Below are positions 1 through 13,521 of a stretch of 64,000 nucleotides of DNA, one piece after another; position 1 is the stretch's first letter; every line of letters begins with the position of its first letter. The DNA comes from Protula sp. h YS-2021 (Eukaryota; Annelida; Polychaeta; Sabellida; Serpulidae). The notes beneath the pieces were generated by a model. The model made no database searches, had not been told where the DNA came from, and saw only the letters and a list, made by a program, of their open reading frames with translations. The position numbers were made by a program, and so were the translations under genes. The DNA lies in NCBI GenBank assembly GCA_949752745.1, contig OX457026.1, positions 32,814,911-32,878,910 of the forward strand, written 5' to 3'.

Positions 1-639
1 TAAAAGCAAAAGAAAAATATTAATGAAAATCAGATCACATTTAATTTTATCCATAGACATGAGCTTAAGAGGCTTTTTAAAAGTATATTAAAATCTAACG
101 GTCTGAGATAAGTTACACTAGCAAAGTGCGGAAACCCTTTCGCTATTCCTTTTTCTAATTTTGTTTCTTTGAGACACAGTAGATAGAAGATCTAAGGTTA
201 CGCTCGGATTTTAACTGACTAGCAGATTTCATATGTACCTTCCACCAGAACCATTTTAAGCTTTAAATTTTATGTGATCACTTTTCTTGTTTATTGTTAT
301 TTTTCTAGCTGCCACAATTTTAAGTTTCCATATGCTGTTAAGTTGTTTTTATGTGACACAAGAGGTTGTATACATTCAGTCTGAATGTAACAACGTCATG
401 AGCGATTGCTTGAGCCCGGTTAGGAGCAAAAATATTCTTATTTTCCACGATTTTAGGTGACATATTGGGAATTTACACTTAGAATCGATACGTGTTTAAA
501 CTGTTGAGATTTTCATATTAATAGTTTCATTAAAACCTGCACTAAGATTTCTTTTGTTGATTGACCATAATAGGAGAGAAGTGTTTCTGGGAATGTGGAG
601 TGTTAATCAAAAGAATCTCAGGGTTTAATTCACTTAATT
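1..639. other. No gene seen; A+T-rich
   Basis: Stops are frequent in all frames and I see no repeat structure or motif here. It abuts the downstream end of the LINE relic, so part of it could be decayed LINE 3' sequence that I cannot recognise. Confidence 0.4.
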
Positions 640-1500
640 TCAGAAAGATACAGGTCAGTTTCTTCTACCCCTGATGCGGTTTTTAAGGCTGTGATACAGC
701 TGCTGTCGTCTAGAGTTGTATTAGGCTGAGAGTCATAAGCGCAAAAATTACGTCACAGGTTTGAAGCAATATCGGCCACGGAATAAACATACAAAGAAAA
801 TCCCAAATATCTCCTTGAGGAACACCAACGTTTAAGACCTTTTCTTCAGGTTGACAATTTGTATTCTCTGATTAAGGCAGGAGCAAAACCACTGTTGAAC
901 TTTACCCCGAATTCATAATCGTTTATTCAATCGAGAGAGCAAATGTACCTGATAAATCTAAAACACTAATATTATCGTTTTCGCTTTAGTTCTGTCTCTG
1001 TACACTGATTGCTTTATGTACGCTGCTTGAAAGAGCTGATTCTGCCCTAAATATTCGTTTAATTGACTTGTAACAACGCTTCCAATGATTTGTTTTAAAA
1101 TGAAGTTAAGATTTGAGACTTGACGATAATTTTTCACTTCATCGTTATGCAATGTAGCTTTCTTAAGGAAGGGTCTAATTGCAGCATTTTCCAAACTCAG
1201 TGGCACGTCAGGTAGGAGATCTAATTTACAAGATTCATTTGATGGTTTCTGTATGGCATTCCGTTTTTCAGTGGCTGATCTAGATTAATATTCTATATTA
1301 AATTAAGGATTCAATCTCATCCCGAAGAACTTCGAGCTGATCCATAAATATGTCACTTTTGATAATATCCATTCTTATTTTAACAATTTTGTTGACGAAG
1401 TCAGTAAAACAGTGAGAAATATAAGAGAGGTATCTGAGTATTATTGTATTGGCATTTAGATTGAGAGTCTGCATCGTCACAATGATTCCCTTGCAATGTT
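640..1500 (-). pseudogene. CR1/L2-like LINE reverse transcriptase relic
   Basis: Read on the minus strand, several frames together give the order expected of a non-LTR retrotransposon polymerase. The start (about 1480-1300) has a stretch with FVNKIVKIR, as found just before the RT domain in this group. The next (1206-958) has NAAIRPFLKKATL, then VKNYRQVSNLNF and SQLNEYLGQNQLF, matching the family's RP-LLKKP, NYRPVSNLPF and SQL-YL motifs. At about 966-920 LDLSGTFALSIE stands in the place of the first catalytic Asp motif (normally D-SAAFDT). At about 815-780 the frame reads GVPQGDIWDF, equivalent to VPQGSVLGP. Near 745 the sequence YDSQ follows, equivalent to YADDSQ with one of the two Asp lost. 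Frames change several times and stops interrupt it, so it is dead. The endonuclease domain and the 3' end were not found. The CR1/L2 assignment rests on motif spacing, and a related Jockey-group clade is possible. Confidence 0.8.
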
Positions 1501-1883
1501 TACGCCATCTCCATATGAGTTGAGCAGAAACCTTCTAAATCAAGAATTTGAAAGATTTTGGGGCTGCTTTATGGAATAACATCAGTGATAGTCATATATG
1601 AATTTTGGAGGCTCCGCATTTGCATTCAAGGAGTCTTCATCTAAAACATCTAATTCAACGGATTTTATATCAAAATAAAGATAGAGAATATTTGCCACAT
1701 TTGAAACTGTCGGTATTTAAAGGTGAAGTACAAGCCAAATTCATAATTCCGTGAAGTATAAGTGTTACATTTGATAATTTTCATAAAAAAGCTTGGCACG
1801 ATAAGAAAACGTCAACTATTTATAAAATAAATTATATTTAAAACGAAAACAGTAATTTGTACTATCTGCATGTATATGTTACA

Positions 1884-2013
1884 GCGGATCTGTCAAATCA
1901 GCGACTTCACAAAGCCGCTGAAATTTTCAGCGGCTTTGCAAAGTTGCTGGTTCACTTAGCGGCTTTGCAAGCCGCTGGTTTTTGGGCTCGAAAATTTGAA
2001 AATTCCGCTGAAA
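1884..2013 (+). repeat. Palindromic-stem repeat module, copy 1
   Basis: A ~130-bp module built from repeated short palindromes of the type CAGCGGCTTTGCAAAGCCGC. It opens with GTTACAGCGGATCTGTCAAA and closes with TTTGAAAATTCCGCTG, so its two ends are imperfect inverted repeats of each other. Copies occur at 3045-3140 (reverse) and 21387-21550 (same orientation, with AGTCACTG in place of AGCCGCTG). It looks like a fold-back MITE or transposon terminus. No coding capacity. Confidence 0.7.
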
Positions 2014-3044
2014 TGATAAATTAGAAAGAGCATAGGAAATATTTCCTAAAGGACTTTCATTTCAACATCTATTATTATTAAAATGTAAATTTAATTTTCA
2101 TTTACAAAACGTATCTTTCTTCTTTCTTCTTTCGGTATCACATTATTTTTCGAACGATCTTGCAATGAAGAGAATCGTTTTTTTAGTTCGTCAGTGAGTC
2201 GTGTTTCGTTACCTGTATCCATTTTTCTTAATTTTGAGAGTATTAATTCATATCAATTTCTTTTTTTGTTGCTTATTGTTTTTTACTTATTTGATTTCTG
2301 TTGATTTGGTAGATTTCATGACTGTTTATAGAACATCGCTCCGTAGTTACTTATTTGATTTGTTGAAATCATTATTCAATAAAAAATAGGCGTTTTTGTT
2401 AATTCTCTTAACTTGTAGTTGGGTAAGAAAAATGCAATTATCATCATCAATCGGAGTTGAAAAGATATATTCACTCTGTCCTGAGTCAGAGATTCTTAGC
2501 AAAACAAAAGCCAGTGAAATGTTGGTTTCCTTAACAGAACAACAAGACCAAAGAACAGATCCATTCTTTGTCATGAGTTTCTTTGCAAACTTACTGGAAC
2601 AAAAAAATTGTAATTGATAAATCGTGATAAATCTGAAAAAGTAATCACCTATCTATACGATTTATACAAAAGATCACATACTTATATCATGCCAGGCAAT
2701 TCAGTTTGCTTAAATCGTAACTGCAATCTGTATTATGATAAAACTGCAATTATGATTTCGCTGACATCCTATAATTGTGAAATAAAGACATCCCTGGCTT
2801 TAATTGACTTTAAATTGCATATAATGTCTCTTAAAAGAATGAACAATATAATACAATTACAAACAGTTTCTAATCTTGTCGAAATAGTCATAAAATGGTT
2901 TGTGAATGACATGTATTAGTATGGGTCATCTATTAAAGGAATGAATAATTTCTCTCATGCTTTCATCTTTTATTAATCTGGGTGAAACGACCTATTTCAT
3001 AGACATATTCTTCATATTCTTATGCCCTTTCTACTTTATCATTT

Positions 3045-3140
3045 CAGCGAATTGTCAAATTTTCGAGCTCTAAAACCAGTGGCTTTCCAAAGCCGCTAAG
3101 TAAACCACCAATTTTACAAAGCCGCTGAAAATTTCAGATA
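3045..3140 (-). repeat. Palindromic-stem repeat module, copy 2 (inverted)
   Basis: Reverse complement of the 1.9-kb module, sharing the CAGCGGCTTTG stems, the ACTTAGCGGCTTTG segment and the CTCGAAAATTTG segment. Its outer end (after about 3135) diverges from copy 1, so the boundary is uncertain. Confidence 0.65.
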
Positions 3141-3457
3141 GCGCGATCAGATGGATGTTGTATGACTCGTGCCGTATGGAACATATGCGTATAAATGGCA
3201 ATATTTCCATGTTCATTTTTGCATGGATAATGTATATGAATAAAACACAACGGAGAAGAGAAATCAGAGAAAAGTATGTCTCTGCACAAAATTTGGTTCC
3301 AGACTAGTTCTCCGGACACGGACAAACTAACATGGTAAAAAGACAAATGAGGGAAATTCATCGCATAAATGCAATAAAGCTTTCAGACTGAAAGTCCCTA
3401 AATGCAAAAATAATATACCTCAGTGATTTTGTTAATTAAAAATAGATCTTTAAAATC

Positions 3458-3690
3458 TTCTTGAGTCGAGGTTGATCCCTATCAGACCATTTGAGCAGAG
3501 GTTTCCATCAGTCAGGATATTTGAGCCGACACTTGCATCTGTCAGGTTATTTCAGCTGCAGCTTGCATCTGTCTGGCTATTTGCGTTGAGATTTATATCT
3601 CTCATACTATTTGAGCCAAAGCTTGAATCTGTCCAGCAGTATGAGCTGAGGTTTACATCTCTTATACTATTTGATCCGAGGCTTGCATTT
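3458..3690 (+). repeat. 30-bp minisatellite (~7.7 units)
   Basis: Units begin with (A)TTTGAGCYGAGG, continue with CTTGCATCTGTCAGG, and repeat exactly every 30 bp, for example at 3491, 3521, 3551, 3581, 3611, 3641 and 3671. Because 30 is a multiple of three, a 79-codon frame (3472-3711, non-ATG start) stays open across it and encodes a degenerate 10-residue repeat such as RIFEPTLASV. I read this as a DNA tandem array, not a gene. Units differ by several bases each, so the array is old. Confidence 0.85.
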
Positions 3691-5292
3691 CGAAGGCGAA
3701 AAATCTCATAAGTTAATCAGTCAAATCCACCGAAACACTTAATTAAAAAACTCGAAATTGTTATAGCAACTGAATGAAATAAACCAAAGAAAAAACCTCC
3801 ATAATTGCCTGTTTCGAGGACTTACGCTGATCCTTCTATTTTTTTATATTTTATTGTGCCTATCATGCAAATAGAACACTTACATGAAGCGCTAGACAGT
3901 TGGCTGATATTGGGTTCTAACATGTTTTGACAATTAAAAGTGTTTTCATGCATTTTCGTCAAACAATCCACGAATGACAACTGTACAGAAGAACTGAGAA
4001 TTCAAATGCTGGCCTAAAATTGCATTGTGTTTTGTGTGTTGATGTTCGAAACATTTCAGTTAGATTTTTTTACCCGTCTTTCATGTTTCCTTTTCCTTAG
4101 TATAAATAAAGACATTTCATTAATGCGTTGCCATGGAAAGCTAAACACTTTCATACATCAAACTGTTACCAAATGAAGCGCATTAACGATTTCGTGAAGA
4201 TAGTTAGCTCGTGAAAACTTGACATTTCTGCAATAAATCCTCCAGCTGTACTCTGAAGACTAGTCGAGTAAAGAGGATATGCATCTTGAAAGTCTTTTTT
4301 GTTAAGCATGCCGTATAGGTTGTGTGTACCCTTAATGCCGCGTTAGATGTTTATTAAAAACTGAAATGTATCAAAAGGCTATAACGCTCTAAACAAAATT
4401 TTGTGTTATATTTCATTCACAAATGCTGTTGAAAACTCAACGGTCGGTCTGTCGGTCTTAATTCTGTAATTTTCCAGCCTTATCATCATGTTATTACTTT
4501 GAAATTGGAAATGGCAACAGGCCTTTAGAGCGTGAGATTTTTATAAAAATACCAGGAGTTATGGTAATTTTACAAGAAATTTCATTAATATTAAAATTGT
4601 ACCGGCTTTTTCACCTAATGTTCTTGTAATCTGTGATTTGTATTTTATTATGCACATATACTAATTTAGATTAAAACTTCACATAAAAGATATTTTGAAT
4701 GAGCGTCCAGCCAAGCATCAATGCAAAAATATACAGCATTTAATAAATTTCTGAAGTTAAGTTGAAAATATTTTTACCTAGAATTTGAAGCATTAAATTA
4801 GAAAGTGCTCTAAAGGGTCTTTGATCAATCATTTTATACCTTATTTAGTGGATTCTACATACATTGTATTGAGCTAACGACTTAAGAAACTGGTTTTGTC
4901 TCAAGATCGATCAGCTTGGCTACAATTAACATGAAAAAGAGCCGGACAAATTTCACATGATGATGAAATTGTCCTGGGTCACTAGGCCACATGCTGAAAA
5001 ATAATTCATTATAAAATAGATAACCATTTGGCATTTAAAACAATCTCCAATTAATGTACTTAGGACGAATGCAAAACAGGTAGCATGGGATGCATGAGGT
5101 CATTAATTCAAGGTAACAGTGTCATGCCATAACAAAAACAAAGTGGCCACGCGGACAACAGCATTACAGACTAGTCGATACTTGGTTGAATAAGAGTTGT
5201 TTAATAGTGGAGCGAACCATCTCAAAATGGAAAGGTGTTTATTGTATGATGTTAGGCATCAGGCCTCGTATCTTGGTTTTATATTGGAAGTC

Positions 5293-5293
<1 letters not shown>
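3691..5293. other. No gene seen
   Basis: A+T-rich sequence with short frames only. No repeat partner elsewhere in the window was noticed. Confidence 0.4.

Positions 5294-5370
<77 letters not shown>
5294..5370 (+). repeat. (AAT)n microsatellite
   Basis: About 25 uninterrupted AAT units. The 113-codon frame running through it (5186-5527) encodes poly-Asn in its middle and has no recognisable flanking domain, so it is an artefact of the repeat. Confidence 0.97.
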
Positions 5371-5374
<4 letters not shown>

Positions 5375-8300
5375 ACGAATTACTTTCAGATAATAAACGC
5401 AAAACTCCAGTCTCTAGCATTACAATACTGTATCAGCATTAGCAAATGCCTTTATGACCTATTCTCACTGGGCAGTGGAAGAAATGTCGCAAATCCTGTT
5501 GATTTCGTTCACTTGGAATTCCTGTGAAGGGACCTCAAAGGATCAATCACACACATGCAGGGAATCAGGGGTGGGGATAGGTTTGTTTGTCTTTATCTGA
5601 TTTAAGGCAATGCAAGCTCTCATGCTCAAGGCTTTATTCAAAACAACCGCTGCGAGGTCAAAACATTTTTTATTAAGGTAATACATAAAATGTAAAGAGA
5701 ATCAGAAGTAGCAGGGATGCTAAACATAAATTTACAAAAATTCAAAAAAAAATACTGTTATCATAGATCAACAAGTCAGATAAGAAAACCATATACCACA
5801 TATAATTTAAAACTTAAATCTCTAAGCGTATTTGACTGACCACTTCCGATAGGCCCATAAGATACGATGAAATGCAATAAAATATTAAGCAACAACAAGT
5901 GCTTTAAAATATTTCTATATACTTATAACTATGCACTTTTTATCATACTTCAATATTTTTGGGAAGGTTTGGAGATGTACTGTTATTTACATTGAGTAAA
6001 AGACAAATCAAATATTTACTTAAAATAACACTTTTCCTTATTTATTAAATTAAAATAAGAAAATATGACAATAAAAATGTAAAAACTCATTAGAAAAGCC
6101 CTTTTTCCAGACCTTCAGTCTTATTTTAATGTTATGTATATAATTAGTATTGCCTGTACAAATGCATAGTGTTTTTTATGAAGCAAGATAAAAGTTTGAT
6201 GTTTTGAAGAGAAACTTCAAACGACAAACTTCAAAATTTTTATGAGAATATTAACTGGTTATATATAATGTATGTGAGACAAATCATAACACTGTAACAG
6301 TCAGAAGCTTTTAAGCCTCAGTTCATATACTGAATCAACAGAGCAGGACGCGCAAGGGGTGACATAAACGTCATATGTATTTTTTAATATCAAATTATAA
6401 GCATGGTAACAGTTGCAATGTTTCTGTAACAGGCTCATTTCCGTCGCATTCAATTATAAGTTTTGGCAGGAACGGAAACAGTTGTCGTTAAAGAAAATAT
6501 TTGGAATCACAGTGAAAAAGAACACAATTCTAAAAGTGCATTCCCACATGTAACCTACACTCAAGACTCAGACGTTTCATACAGACACACACAAAAGCAT
6601 GCATTGTCCGTCATGTATTCAACCCGATAAAAAACGAAAAAATTTTGACGCTGCAATGTATTCGTTCTAACTTTTCTCTTTCCTTCATTTAATTTCACCT
6701 TAGAAATGGAGATTTTTATATGAGAATCGTCGGGTAGAATCCAGCGTAACTGCCATTACAAATTCCTTTACAGCCAGTTTCTAGCAGGATGTTATCGATG
6801 ATAAACAGTGGGTTCTTGTTTGTGAAAAAACAACAAATCTTTTGATACTGTATAATATATAGATGGCTTTGTTATTCCACTGATAAGTCAGTAAGAATAA
6901 TAACAATCCATTTTATAAAAAAGGAAGGAAAGCAAAGTTTCTAAATATAAATAGGTTTGTGAGAAAAGCAATTTACCACAATATCCGTTTTAAAAATTGG
7001 AAATCTTGTGAAATGTTAGCATTCTATTTGCTATGTATTCTGAGCTATTAAATGTCGTATTCGAACGAAACGAATTAAGGGGAAAGTAAAACTGCTACAG
7101 TCTGTTGAATCCTTCAATAAGCTATGAAACACAAGAAAACTCTGCCATGTCTTTTCTTCAATAAACACTGAGTTGTTAGAAGATCCAGCAAATAATGGTC
7201 GTATCAGCACGATGGGAAACCACAGCAAAAAGACCTATTAAGCAACACCAGGCACACCATGACTGTAATTAAGCAGTCCTTTCAGTTAGTAGCCTTTGGA
7301 GTTCTTCACTTGAGCAACAGTGCATGCAATGCTGTATAGCTAACATGAGTATTGCATTTAGGCAAATTAGAACTGCTTTAACAGCAACCAGAATGGAAAA
7401 TATAAGGACTTTTTATTTGTCTTAGTATTTATTAATCATTTTTTTAATATCAAATTATTTATTGAGTGCTTACAATTTATTTATATCAAAGATTCCTCAA
7501 GGGGATTGTGTGGGTTTTTCTTTGAGTGCGGGAAGGAGATGATTTTGCCGTACCTCAAATCGTGGATTTTCGTACATATTCAAAGTCAAGCTTGGGACTG
7601 AAGTCTACAACTCCCACAACCTCTCCCCCGGATGACCCCTGTTCCTAAAAAACTGTTCATAACTCAATGCTTTGCTTTGTTCACACCTTTCCTTTTTCAT
7701 AGAAATTTGTATATCCACAATAATAAATTACTTTCAGGAAGAAGTTTGCATTAACCCCGTAATTACAGTCTAATACATCATGTTGAGAAAATACTGGGCA
7801 ATGTTTGACATGCATTAGGAAAAATAACGCATTACTTCAGATGTCGGTGACAGATAAAGCGCAGGCTATTGTACCTAATGGAGATCCAGCAAGAAGAGCA
7901 ATGGCCATTTCTCCCATTCCAAAACTTTTGTCAACAAAAAGGTCAGATTAAACTCAAATTTCTATCTTTGACCTAATAAGTCATACGCTTTGGCTTTTTG
8001 ATCAACAGATAACTAGGATAGCCTAAAATAACTACCGAAGAAATATTTAGTAATATTTATTCGTTACCTGAGCTAAGCGCAGACTGATCCTCGTAGATAT
8101 TTCCTGTCATGCCATGGTAGATCTCAATTTGTATACAAGGATTTGTGTGGACCAACACAGCCAGTAAAGTCAGACAGATTGGCAATTGTATTATTCTGTG
8201 CCATGTCAAGAGTTAATAGCCTATAACAGAAGCTAAGAAACTAAGTAGACAGGAACTGGATGGAACATATTTCATGGACATTGTTTTCTACTCCTTGTGG

Positions 8301-8962
8301 TGCTTGGTGATACATATGTAATACAGAAATAGATAACAGGACCAAACTATCCAAACAACAAGATGTACTGATTATTAAAATATGGAGCACACACAATTAA
8401 GATCATGAAATGTTGTTTTTTAACCTTTATAAAACGAACACAGTGAGAGTTTTATGCTGCTTATAACAGCACAGTTATATTTGGACAACGGATAATTAAT
8501 AAAGGTTCATGAACTACTCTACATTTGTTCTGTATTACAGGCTTTCTGGATAACTATTCTGAGACATACCGCACAGTTTATGCTCTCTTCACTTCATTTT
8601 TAAATTCGTTTGCACTTTCTGTTTGGAAAATGGACATTGAAATTTTGCCATTTAAGCAACTGCAGTAGCTATGCTCAGCGCCAGAGTTTTAGTGTAGTGT
8701 TGCTTATTCCATTATCTACGGTGTTTGGTGTATTTTTTCTTGCAGCGTCGAGGTTTACTTGAAAATGAACAAAATAAAACATACTGCAATGTAGAATAAT
8801 TTTGCTCGTTTTTGTTTTTGACCATAAACCTGCCCATATATGTAATATGTTATGTATCCTTTTACGCCTTGTATAAAGTTAATACGACATGGAATACAAT
8901 ACTACCTCTGCAATTTCACATTTACAAAAAACACTTTTGTATGTTCAGTTATCACAAGTTTT
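5371..8962. other. No gene seen
   Basis: About 3.6 kb of A+T-rich sequence with dense stops. The longest frame is ~65 codons (7031-7228, minus) and shows no recognisable motif. Confidence 0.4.
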
Positions 8963-9049
8963 GTGATACCAGTTAAAGAAAACTCTTATCAAATTAATTA
9001 ACTAAGTTAGGTGCTAATTAATTTGCCAAAGGTTTCTTACTGGTATCAC
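8963..9049. repeat. 87-bp imperfect hairpin
   Basis: The outer arms GTGATACCAGT and ACTGGTATCAC pair perfectly over 11 bp. Inside, AAATTAATTA pairs with TAATTAATTT over 10 bp. The intervening segments pair only partly, leaving bulges, with a loop of about 10 nt. The size and shape fit a MITE remnant or an RNA hairpin. A second ACTGGTATC lies immediately downstream. Confidence 0.7.
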
Positions 9050-10099
9050 TTACTGGTATCCCTTTAGTTATTAAACTTTATCGATTTACCATGACTAAAA
9101 CTTGGACAGATGGCACAGCGACGGATGATTGAGAGGGTCATAACCGTATAATATGGTGTAAATTGTCGTAATTCCAAATGTAATACACCATTCAAAGCTA
9201 TACATCAATTTCCCAATGGTTTTGAAAATGTAAAGCACTGCCTTATTATCGAAGAGGTATTTGTTAGATTTATGAAATCTTTTTACATGTTTCTATTTAG
9301 TTTCTGATAAAAACAAACGGCTACTTTCTTTGTCGGGATTCAAAAGTAGCATTGTTTGTAAAAGCCTAAAACCGTTGCTGCACATGCTGGAATTGTTCTT
9401 CATTAAATTACTTTGCGAGTTTGGATAGTTTTCCATATTTGTGGTTTAAACAAATTGTTATTGAAATAAAAACTTAATGATTGCCATGTAAAATTCCAAA
9501 ACTAAAATAAGCAATGAAATATTTTAGGGGATATTGTTATAAAGTTTTGAGCGTGAATAAGATGGTGCACAATTGCACACTTGTCAAATATTTGAATTCT
9601 TTTATCTAATTCGGCCGATGGATATTTAAATGCTTATTGAATAATTGAAGCATTGAAAATGTAATACATGATAAAATGTAATTATAATGGAACAAAATAC
9701 TTAGTACCAAAAATGCAATATTGAAGGCTCACACAGGGCAGTACGTCATGAAGGGCGGGTTAAGGAAGATGCTCTCCCTAGGAAAAGCATCAATTAGAAT
9801 GTTAACCATGGGACAAAATGTCAGTGAAACGAAGAAATGTTTTGTTATGTGTATAAAATAGTGCTAGAAAGTGCTACACAGCTATATAATTCAATAAAAG
9901 CGAAGCCAGTTAAATGATTGCATAAATTCTCATATATCACACACATTTTAACGTCTCACTGTTAATACTGTCTCTCATAAGAAATCTAGTCAAGAAGCCT
10001 ATCATGGTGTTTTGTAAAGAACTTCTATTTTGTAGCTGCTCGTTGGCAATCAACAGGGCTTACTATAGAATGGCTTTTTCTTAAAATAAGGAATAGGTG
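9050..10099. other. No gene seen
   Basis: A+T-rich, short frames only, nothing recognised. Confidence 0.4.
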
Positions 10100-10541
10100 T
10101 CACTTGGACCACAATCTTATCAGCGATAATACGCTCAGGCGAGTGTTAAAGTTGCTCTTAATTTGATTTGCTAAAATTTTCCTTATAAACGATTCCTTAT
10201 ACTGATACAGTTACTGTATGGATTCCCTAACATTTGATTGGCCTTGACTAAGCTTGAGATAAAATACAATTTAAAAGACTATTGCAGTTGCCGGGAGCAA
10301 ACACCACAAATTAAAGTGAAAGTTTACCAAATCTCACTTGGACCACAATCTTATCAGGCGAGTGTTCAAGTTGCTCTTAATTTGTTTTGCTGAAATGTTC
10401 CTTTTACTAAACGATTCCTTATACTGATATAGTTACTATATGGATTCCCTAACATTTGATTGCCTTCGACTAAGTTTAAGATAAACTAAAATTTAAAAGA
10501 CTATTACAAATGCCACACATTAAACTGAAAGTTTACCACCT
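10100..10541 (+). repeat. Diverged tandem duplication, period ~234 bp
   Basis: Both halves start with TCACTTGGACCACAATCTTA (10100 and 10334). They then share GGCGAGTGTT, AGTTGCTCTTAATTTG, ACGATTCCTTATACTGATA and GGATTCCCTAACATTTGATT, and end in GAAAGTTTACCA. Copy 2 lacks ~19 bp near its start and has several point changes. Non-coding. Confidence 0.85.
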
Positions 10542-13521
10542 TACCTTAATCAGTGGAGAGAAACTACAGACACAAGTTACTTAGAACACTACATTTTAGC
10601 AGGTATGCAAACGATCATTTCAACAAACAAAATCTTTCTTTTGTTTTTAACTATAAAAAGCATTTGCTTATGGATTGCTGTTACAGCCTAAAAATGTAAA
10701 TAATGCTTTGACATATTTCGACCAAGCTTTTTCTTACACTAACTCCGAATTATTACAAGTTTGATGGGGACCTTTGTCATTCAACCCTAAGCTGAGACCT
10801 GTTTTATTCAGTGCCATTGCCGGTTTAAATACATAATTTGAATGCAAATTCATTCTTTGCAGCCAGTAATGTTAGAAATAATGTCGCCAAGCCGAAGGAG
10901 TTTATGGAATTAGCACAATTTCATAGTTTAATAAAAATATTTAAACTCTCATTTTTTAATTTAATAACGTGTCCTGGAATCATTTTGTCTCAATTCATGT
11001 CGATGCTAAAAACGATTTATCTTATCATTTAAAATATTTTAATTTTTTTTTCATTTTCAATGTGTTTTACACGCACGATGCGCAAGTTTGATTTATAGTC
11101 AAGACATTTTTATTTTCTTATGGTACTTGCGTAGCTCACCATCTCTGAACTGCGTTCTATATTTTTAGAATAAAATAAAACACTAATCGTTAACATTATC
11201 GGGAAAATATCAAAAAGGGCACATTTAATTACGCAGAAACGTTAATACAGGGACATGGTTTCTGGAAGAAAAGGGTTGGCAAGTGAGAAGTATTTGATCA
11301 AGGTTTATCATTTTTACCAGTCATGATAGATGAGGCATCTAAATTAGCCTTTTTTATCACAATAGGAGAGATTTATTTTCAACAATGGGGAGAAAGCTGT
11401 TGAACACTGCAGGCCTTTTCACTTCTTGTACATTTTACATGAGCTTAATAATTATATAATTAAATATGCTGTTTGTTTATATTGATCAAAAGTTGATTGC
11501 AAATTAATAGCAAAGAATTTTTTTACTGGTTTACTACAATTTTTAAATATATTTATTATTTTAATTAATATAAATACATAAAGTAGAAATAAACTAAGTG
11601 CAGGCAATTCGAAGAAATATTTTTAAATATTGGTTAGGAATACGGATGCGATAGAAATGATTATTTATAAGGTGTCGTGCATCAAAAATAGATAAAAACT
11701 AATTTTAAGAGATTTTAATATGTACATGAATTTATTCATAACAGCACACCATAGTTGCGTAAATAATGAGAAAGCAGGATTTTTAGTTTCGTCTTTCTGG
11801 CTGTTTTGTGAATATGGACACCATAAATATGTTTTTAATTATTAACTTTACTCCAACATTTTTAGCCATATCTCCATAGAGAAATATCGTATGGAGATAT
11901 GTGTAAAACGAATGATCGCCAATTTTTATTTGCTTTTTATTTTTTCTGATAAACCAGGAAATGCACATATGCTAAAATTCTTTCATGACTGGATTGTCAC
12001 TGGTAATAAACTTGTTAAATGCAAGGTGCACTACTTAACTACTAAACAGTGACTGATTGATCACTGACAGTTTACTTTCTGGTAAATAAGTATGAGAAAC
12101 TATTAAATGTTCATTGGAGAACTGTTTCCTTTGTGCTTCAGCTTCAGTTCTTGTGCTTCGTACCCAAGCAAAGTTAATTCAGTCCAGTAATCAAGTGCAA
12201 AACATTATCAACCATAATTTGATTTTCTATGTCTGGTTCAGTGTAAAAGACATGTTTGCCTTTACCGTTGGGGATAAACAGAATTAGGAAATAATCGTAA
12301 CTGACATGCACAATATTGCCTTTTATGTACAAATGCTTTTTAATTTTGTGTAATTTCGGTATTCTCATTTAAGTATAGCATAAGTACTTCTGTATAGTTG
12401 AGCTTTAAGACTTCATTGTAAGGCTGTGAAATACATTTACTTATTAAAACCGATGTTTTAATGACTTGCTTTCGTTTAAAGTCAACAGATGACTAACTGA
12501 TTACTTGGCAGCAAGTAAAATCTTGCTTAATTTTGTAATTTTAGTCATACCTTTAAATGGAAGCCATATTAATTTCTCAGAACAATGACATAAATAATAT
12601 CAAGAGCATGAGGTGTTGTCCAGCATATTCAAGAGCATCTGTACCTTTTCAGCTTTTTTCAAAATGTAGAGATCTTAATTCATGGTAGAACAATATTCGT
12701 GTGCTTGAATCCATTACCAACATCCTGACAATTAATTTCCATGCTTGCAGTTACCCCACTCATATTTGGATGATACTTTTTGTTTTAAATGAGCCCCAGT
12801 GTTGAATTGGACAATGTGGAAGATATCTAGGGTCACTTATCATGTTAAGCACACATCAAAAGTGCATTCTGCGAAACAGTCTGTTAAGTTTGGACATATA
12901 AAAGGGCAACCAAAAGAGGTGCCAAGAATGTGATTTAAGACAGTATATACTTGAAAAGAGGGGAAGAGACCAGGCTGAAACTTATGGACTTTCCACAGTA
13001 AGAGTAAGGAATATTAAAGGACATATTGTAGCACATAGCATCCTTTCGTAAACCGAACGGCCGAATGAAAAAAAACGATAATGTAATGATGCAATTGATT
13101 TTTGTTTCTTTTCTGATACTATAGCTACAATCAGCCACCCTGTCAACCAAGACCACCTCCAAAATAAGACCACCTAATGGAAAGTCCAGTTGATATTGGC
13201 CAGAGTTAATACACGACCTGCGAAATGATTCTTACTCAAAATGGAAACCCGTTTTGATTGGTTTCGATGGCAGGCTTGCTGAAGATAACAAACTGAATAT
13301 TCTTTGGAGTAAACATGATCACAGTATCTGTTAGCTTGACATCTTATTATGGAAGCTGCCAAGACCTAGGCAGGGTTTTCCAGTTTTCTCGATTTTTTTG
13401 TCCTATGAGTTGAAAGGCAAGGGTGTAGCTATTATGTGAATAAAGCATAATTTCAACTTGTTTAAAAAAATAACATATTTTGTCTCAGAAATTGCAAAAT
13501 GTAGCTTATATTACGGTACCA
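10542..13521. other. No gene seen
   Basis: About 3 kb of A+T-rich DNA. Frames of 60-75 codons (e.g. 10838-11032 plus, 12174-12368 minus, 12935-13162 minus) carry no recognisable domain. Confidence 0.4.

Larger units (their letters stand above)
1884..3140. mobile_element. Possible 1.25-kb inverted-repeat element
   Basis: The modules at 1884-2013 and 3045-3140 are reverse complements over roughly 90 bp: AGCGGCTTTG, ACTTAGCGGCTTTG, CTCGAAAATTTGA and the closing CGCTGAAAT all match. They could be terminal inverted repeats of one element. The interior holds three short open frames on the plus strand (about 2201-2389, 2396-2617 and 2614-2919, the last ~101 codons without an ATG start). None matches a transposase I know. 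The outermost right end is degraded and I found no convincing target duplication. Two independent insertions of the module are equally possible. Confidence 0.4.

Noticed and set aside
5186..5527. 113-codon frame with a poly-Asn tract
   Set aside because: The Asn run is the (AAT)n microsatellite. The flanks show no conserved domain or splice context.
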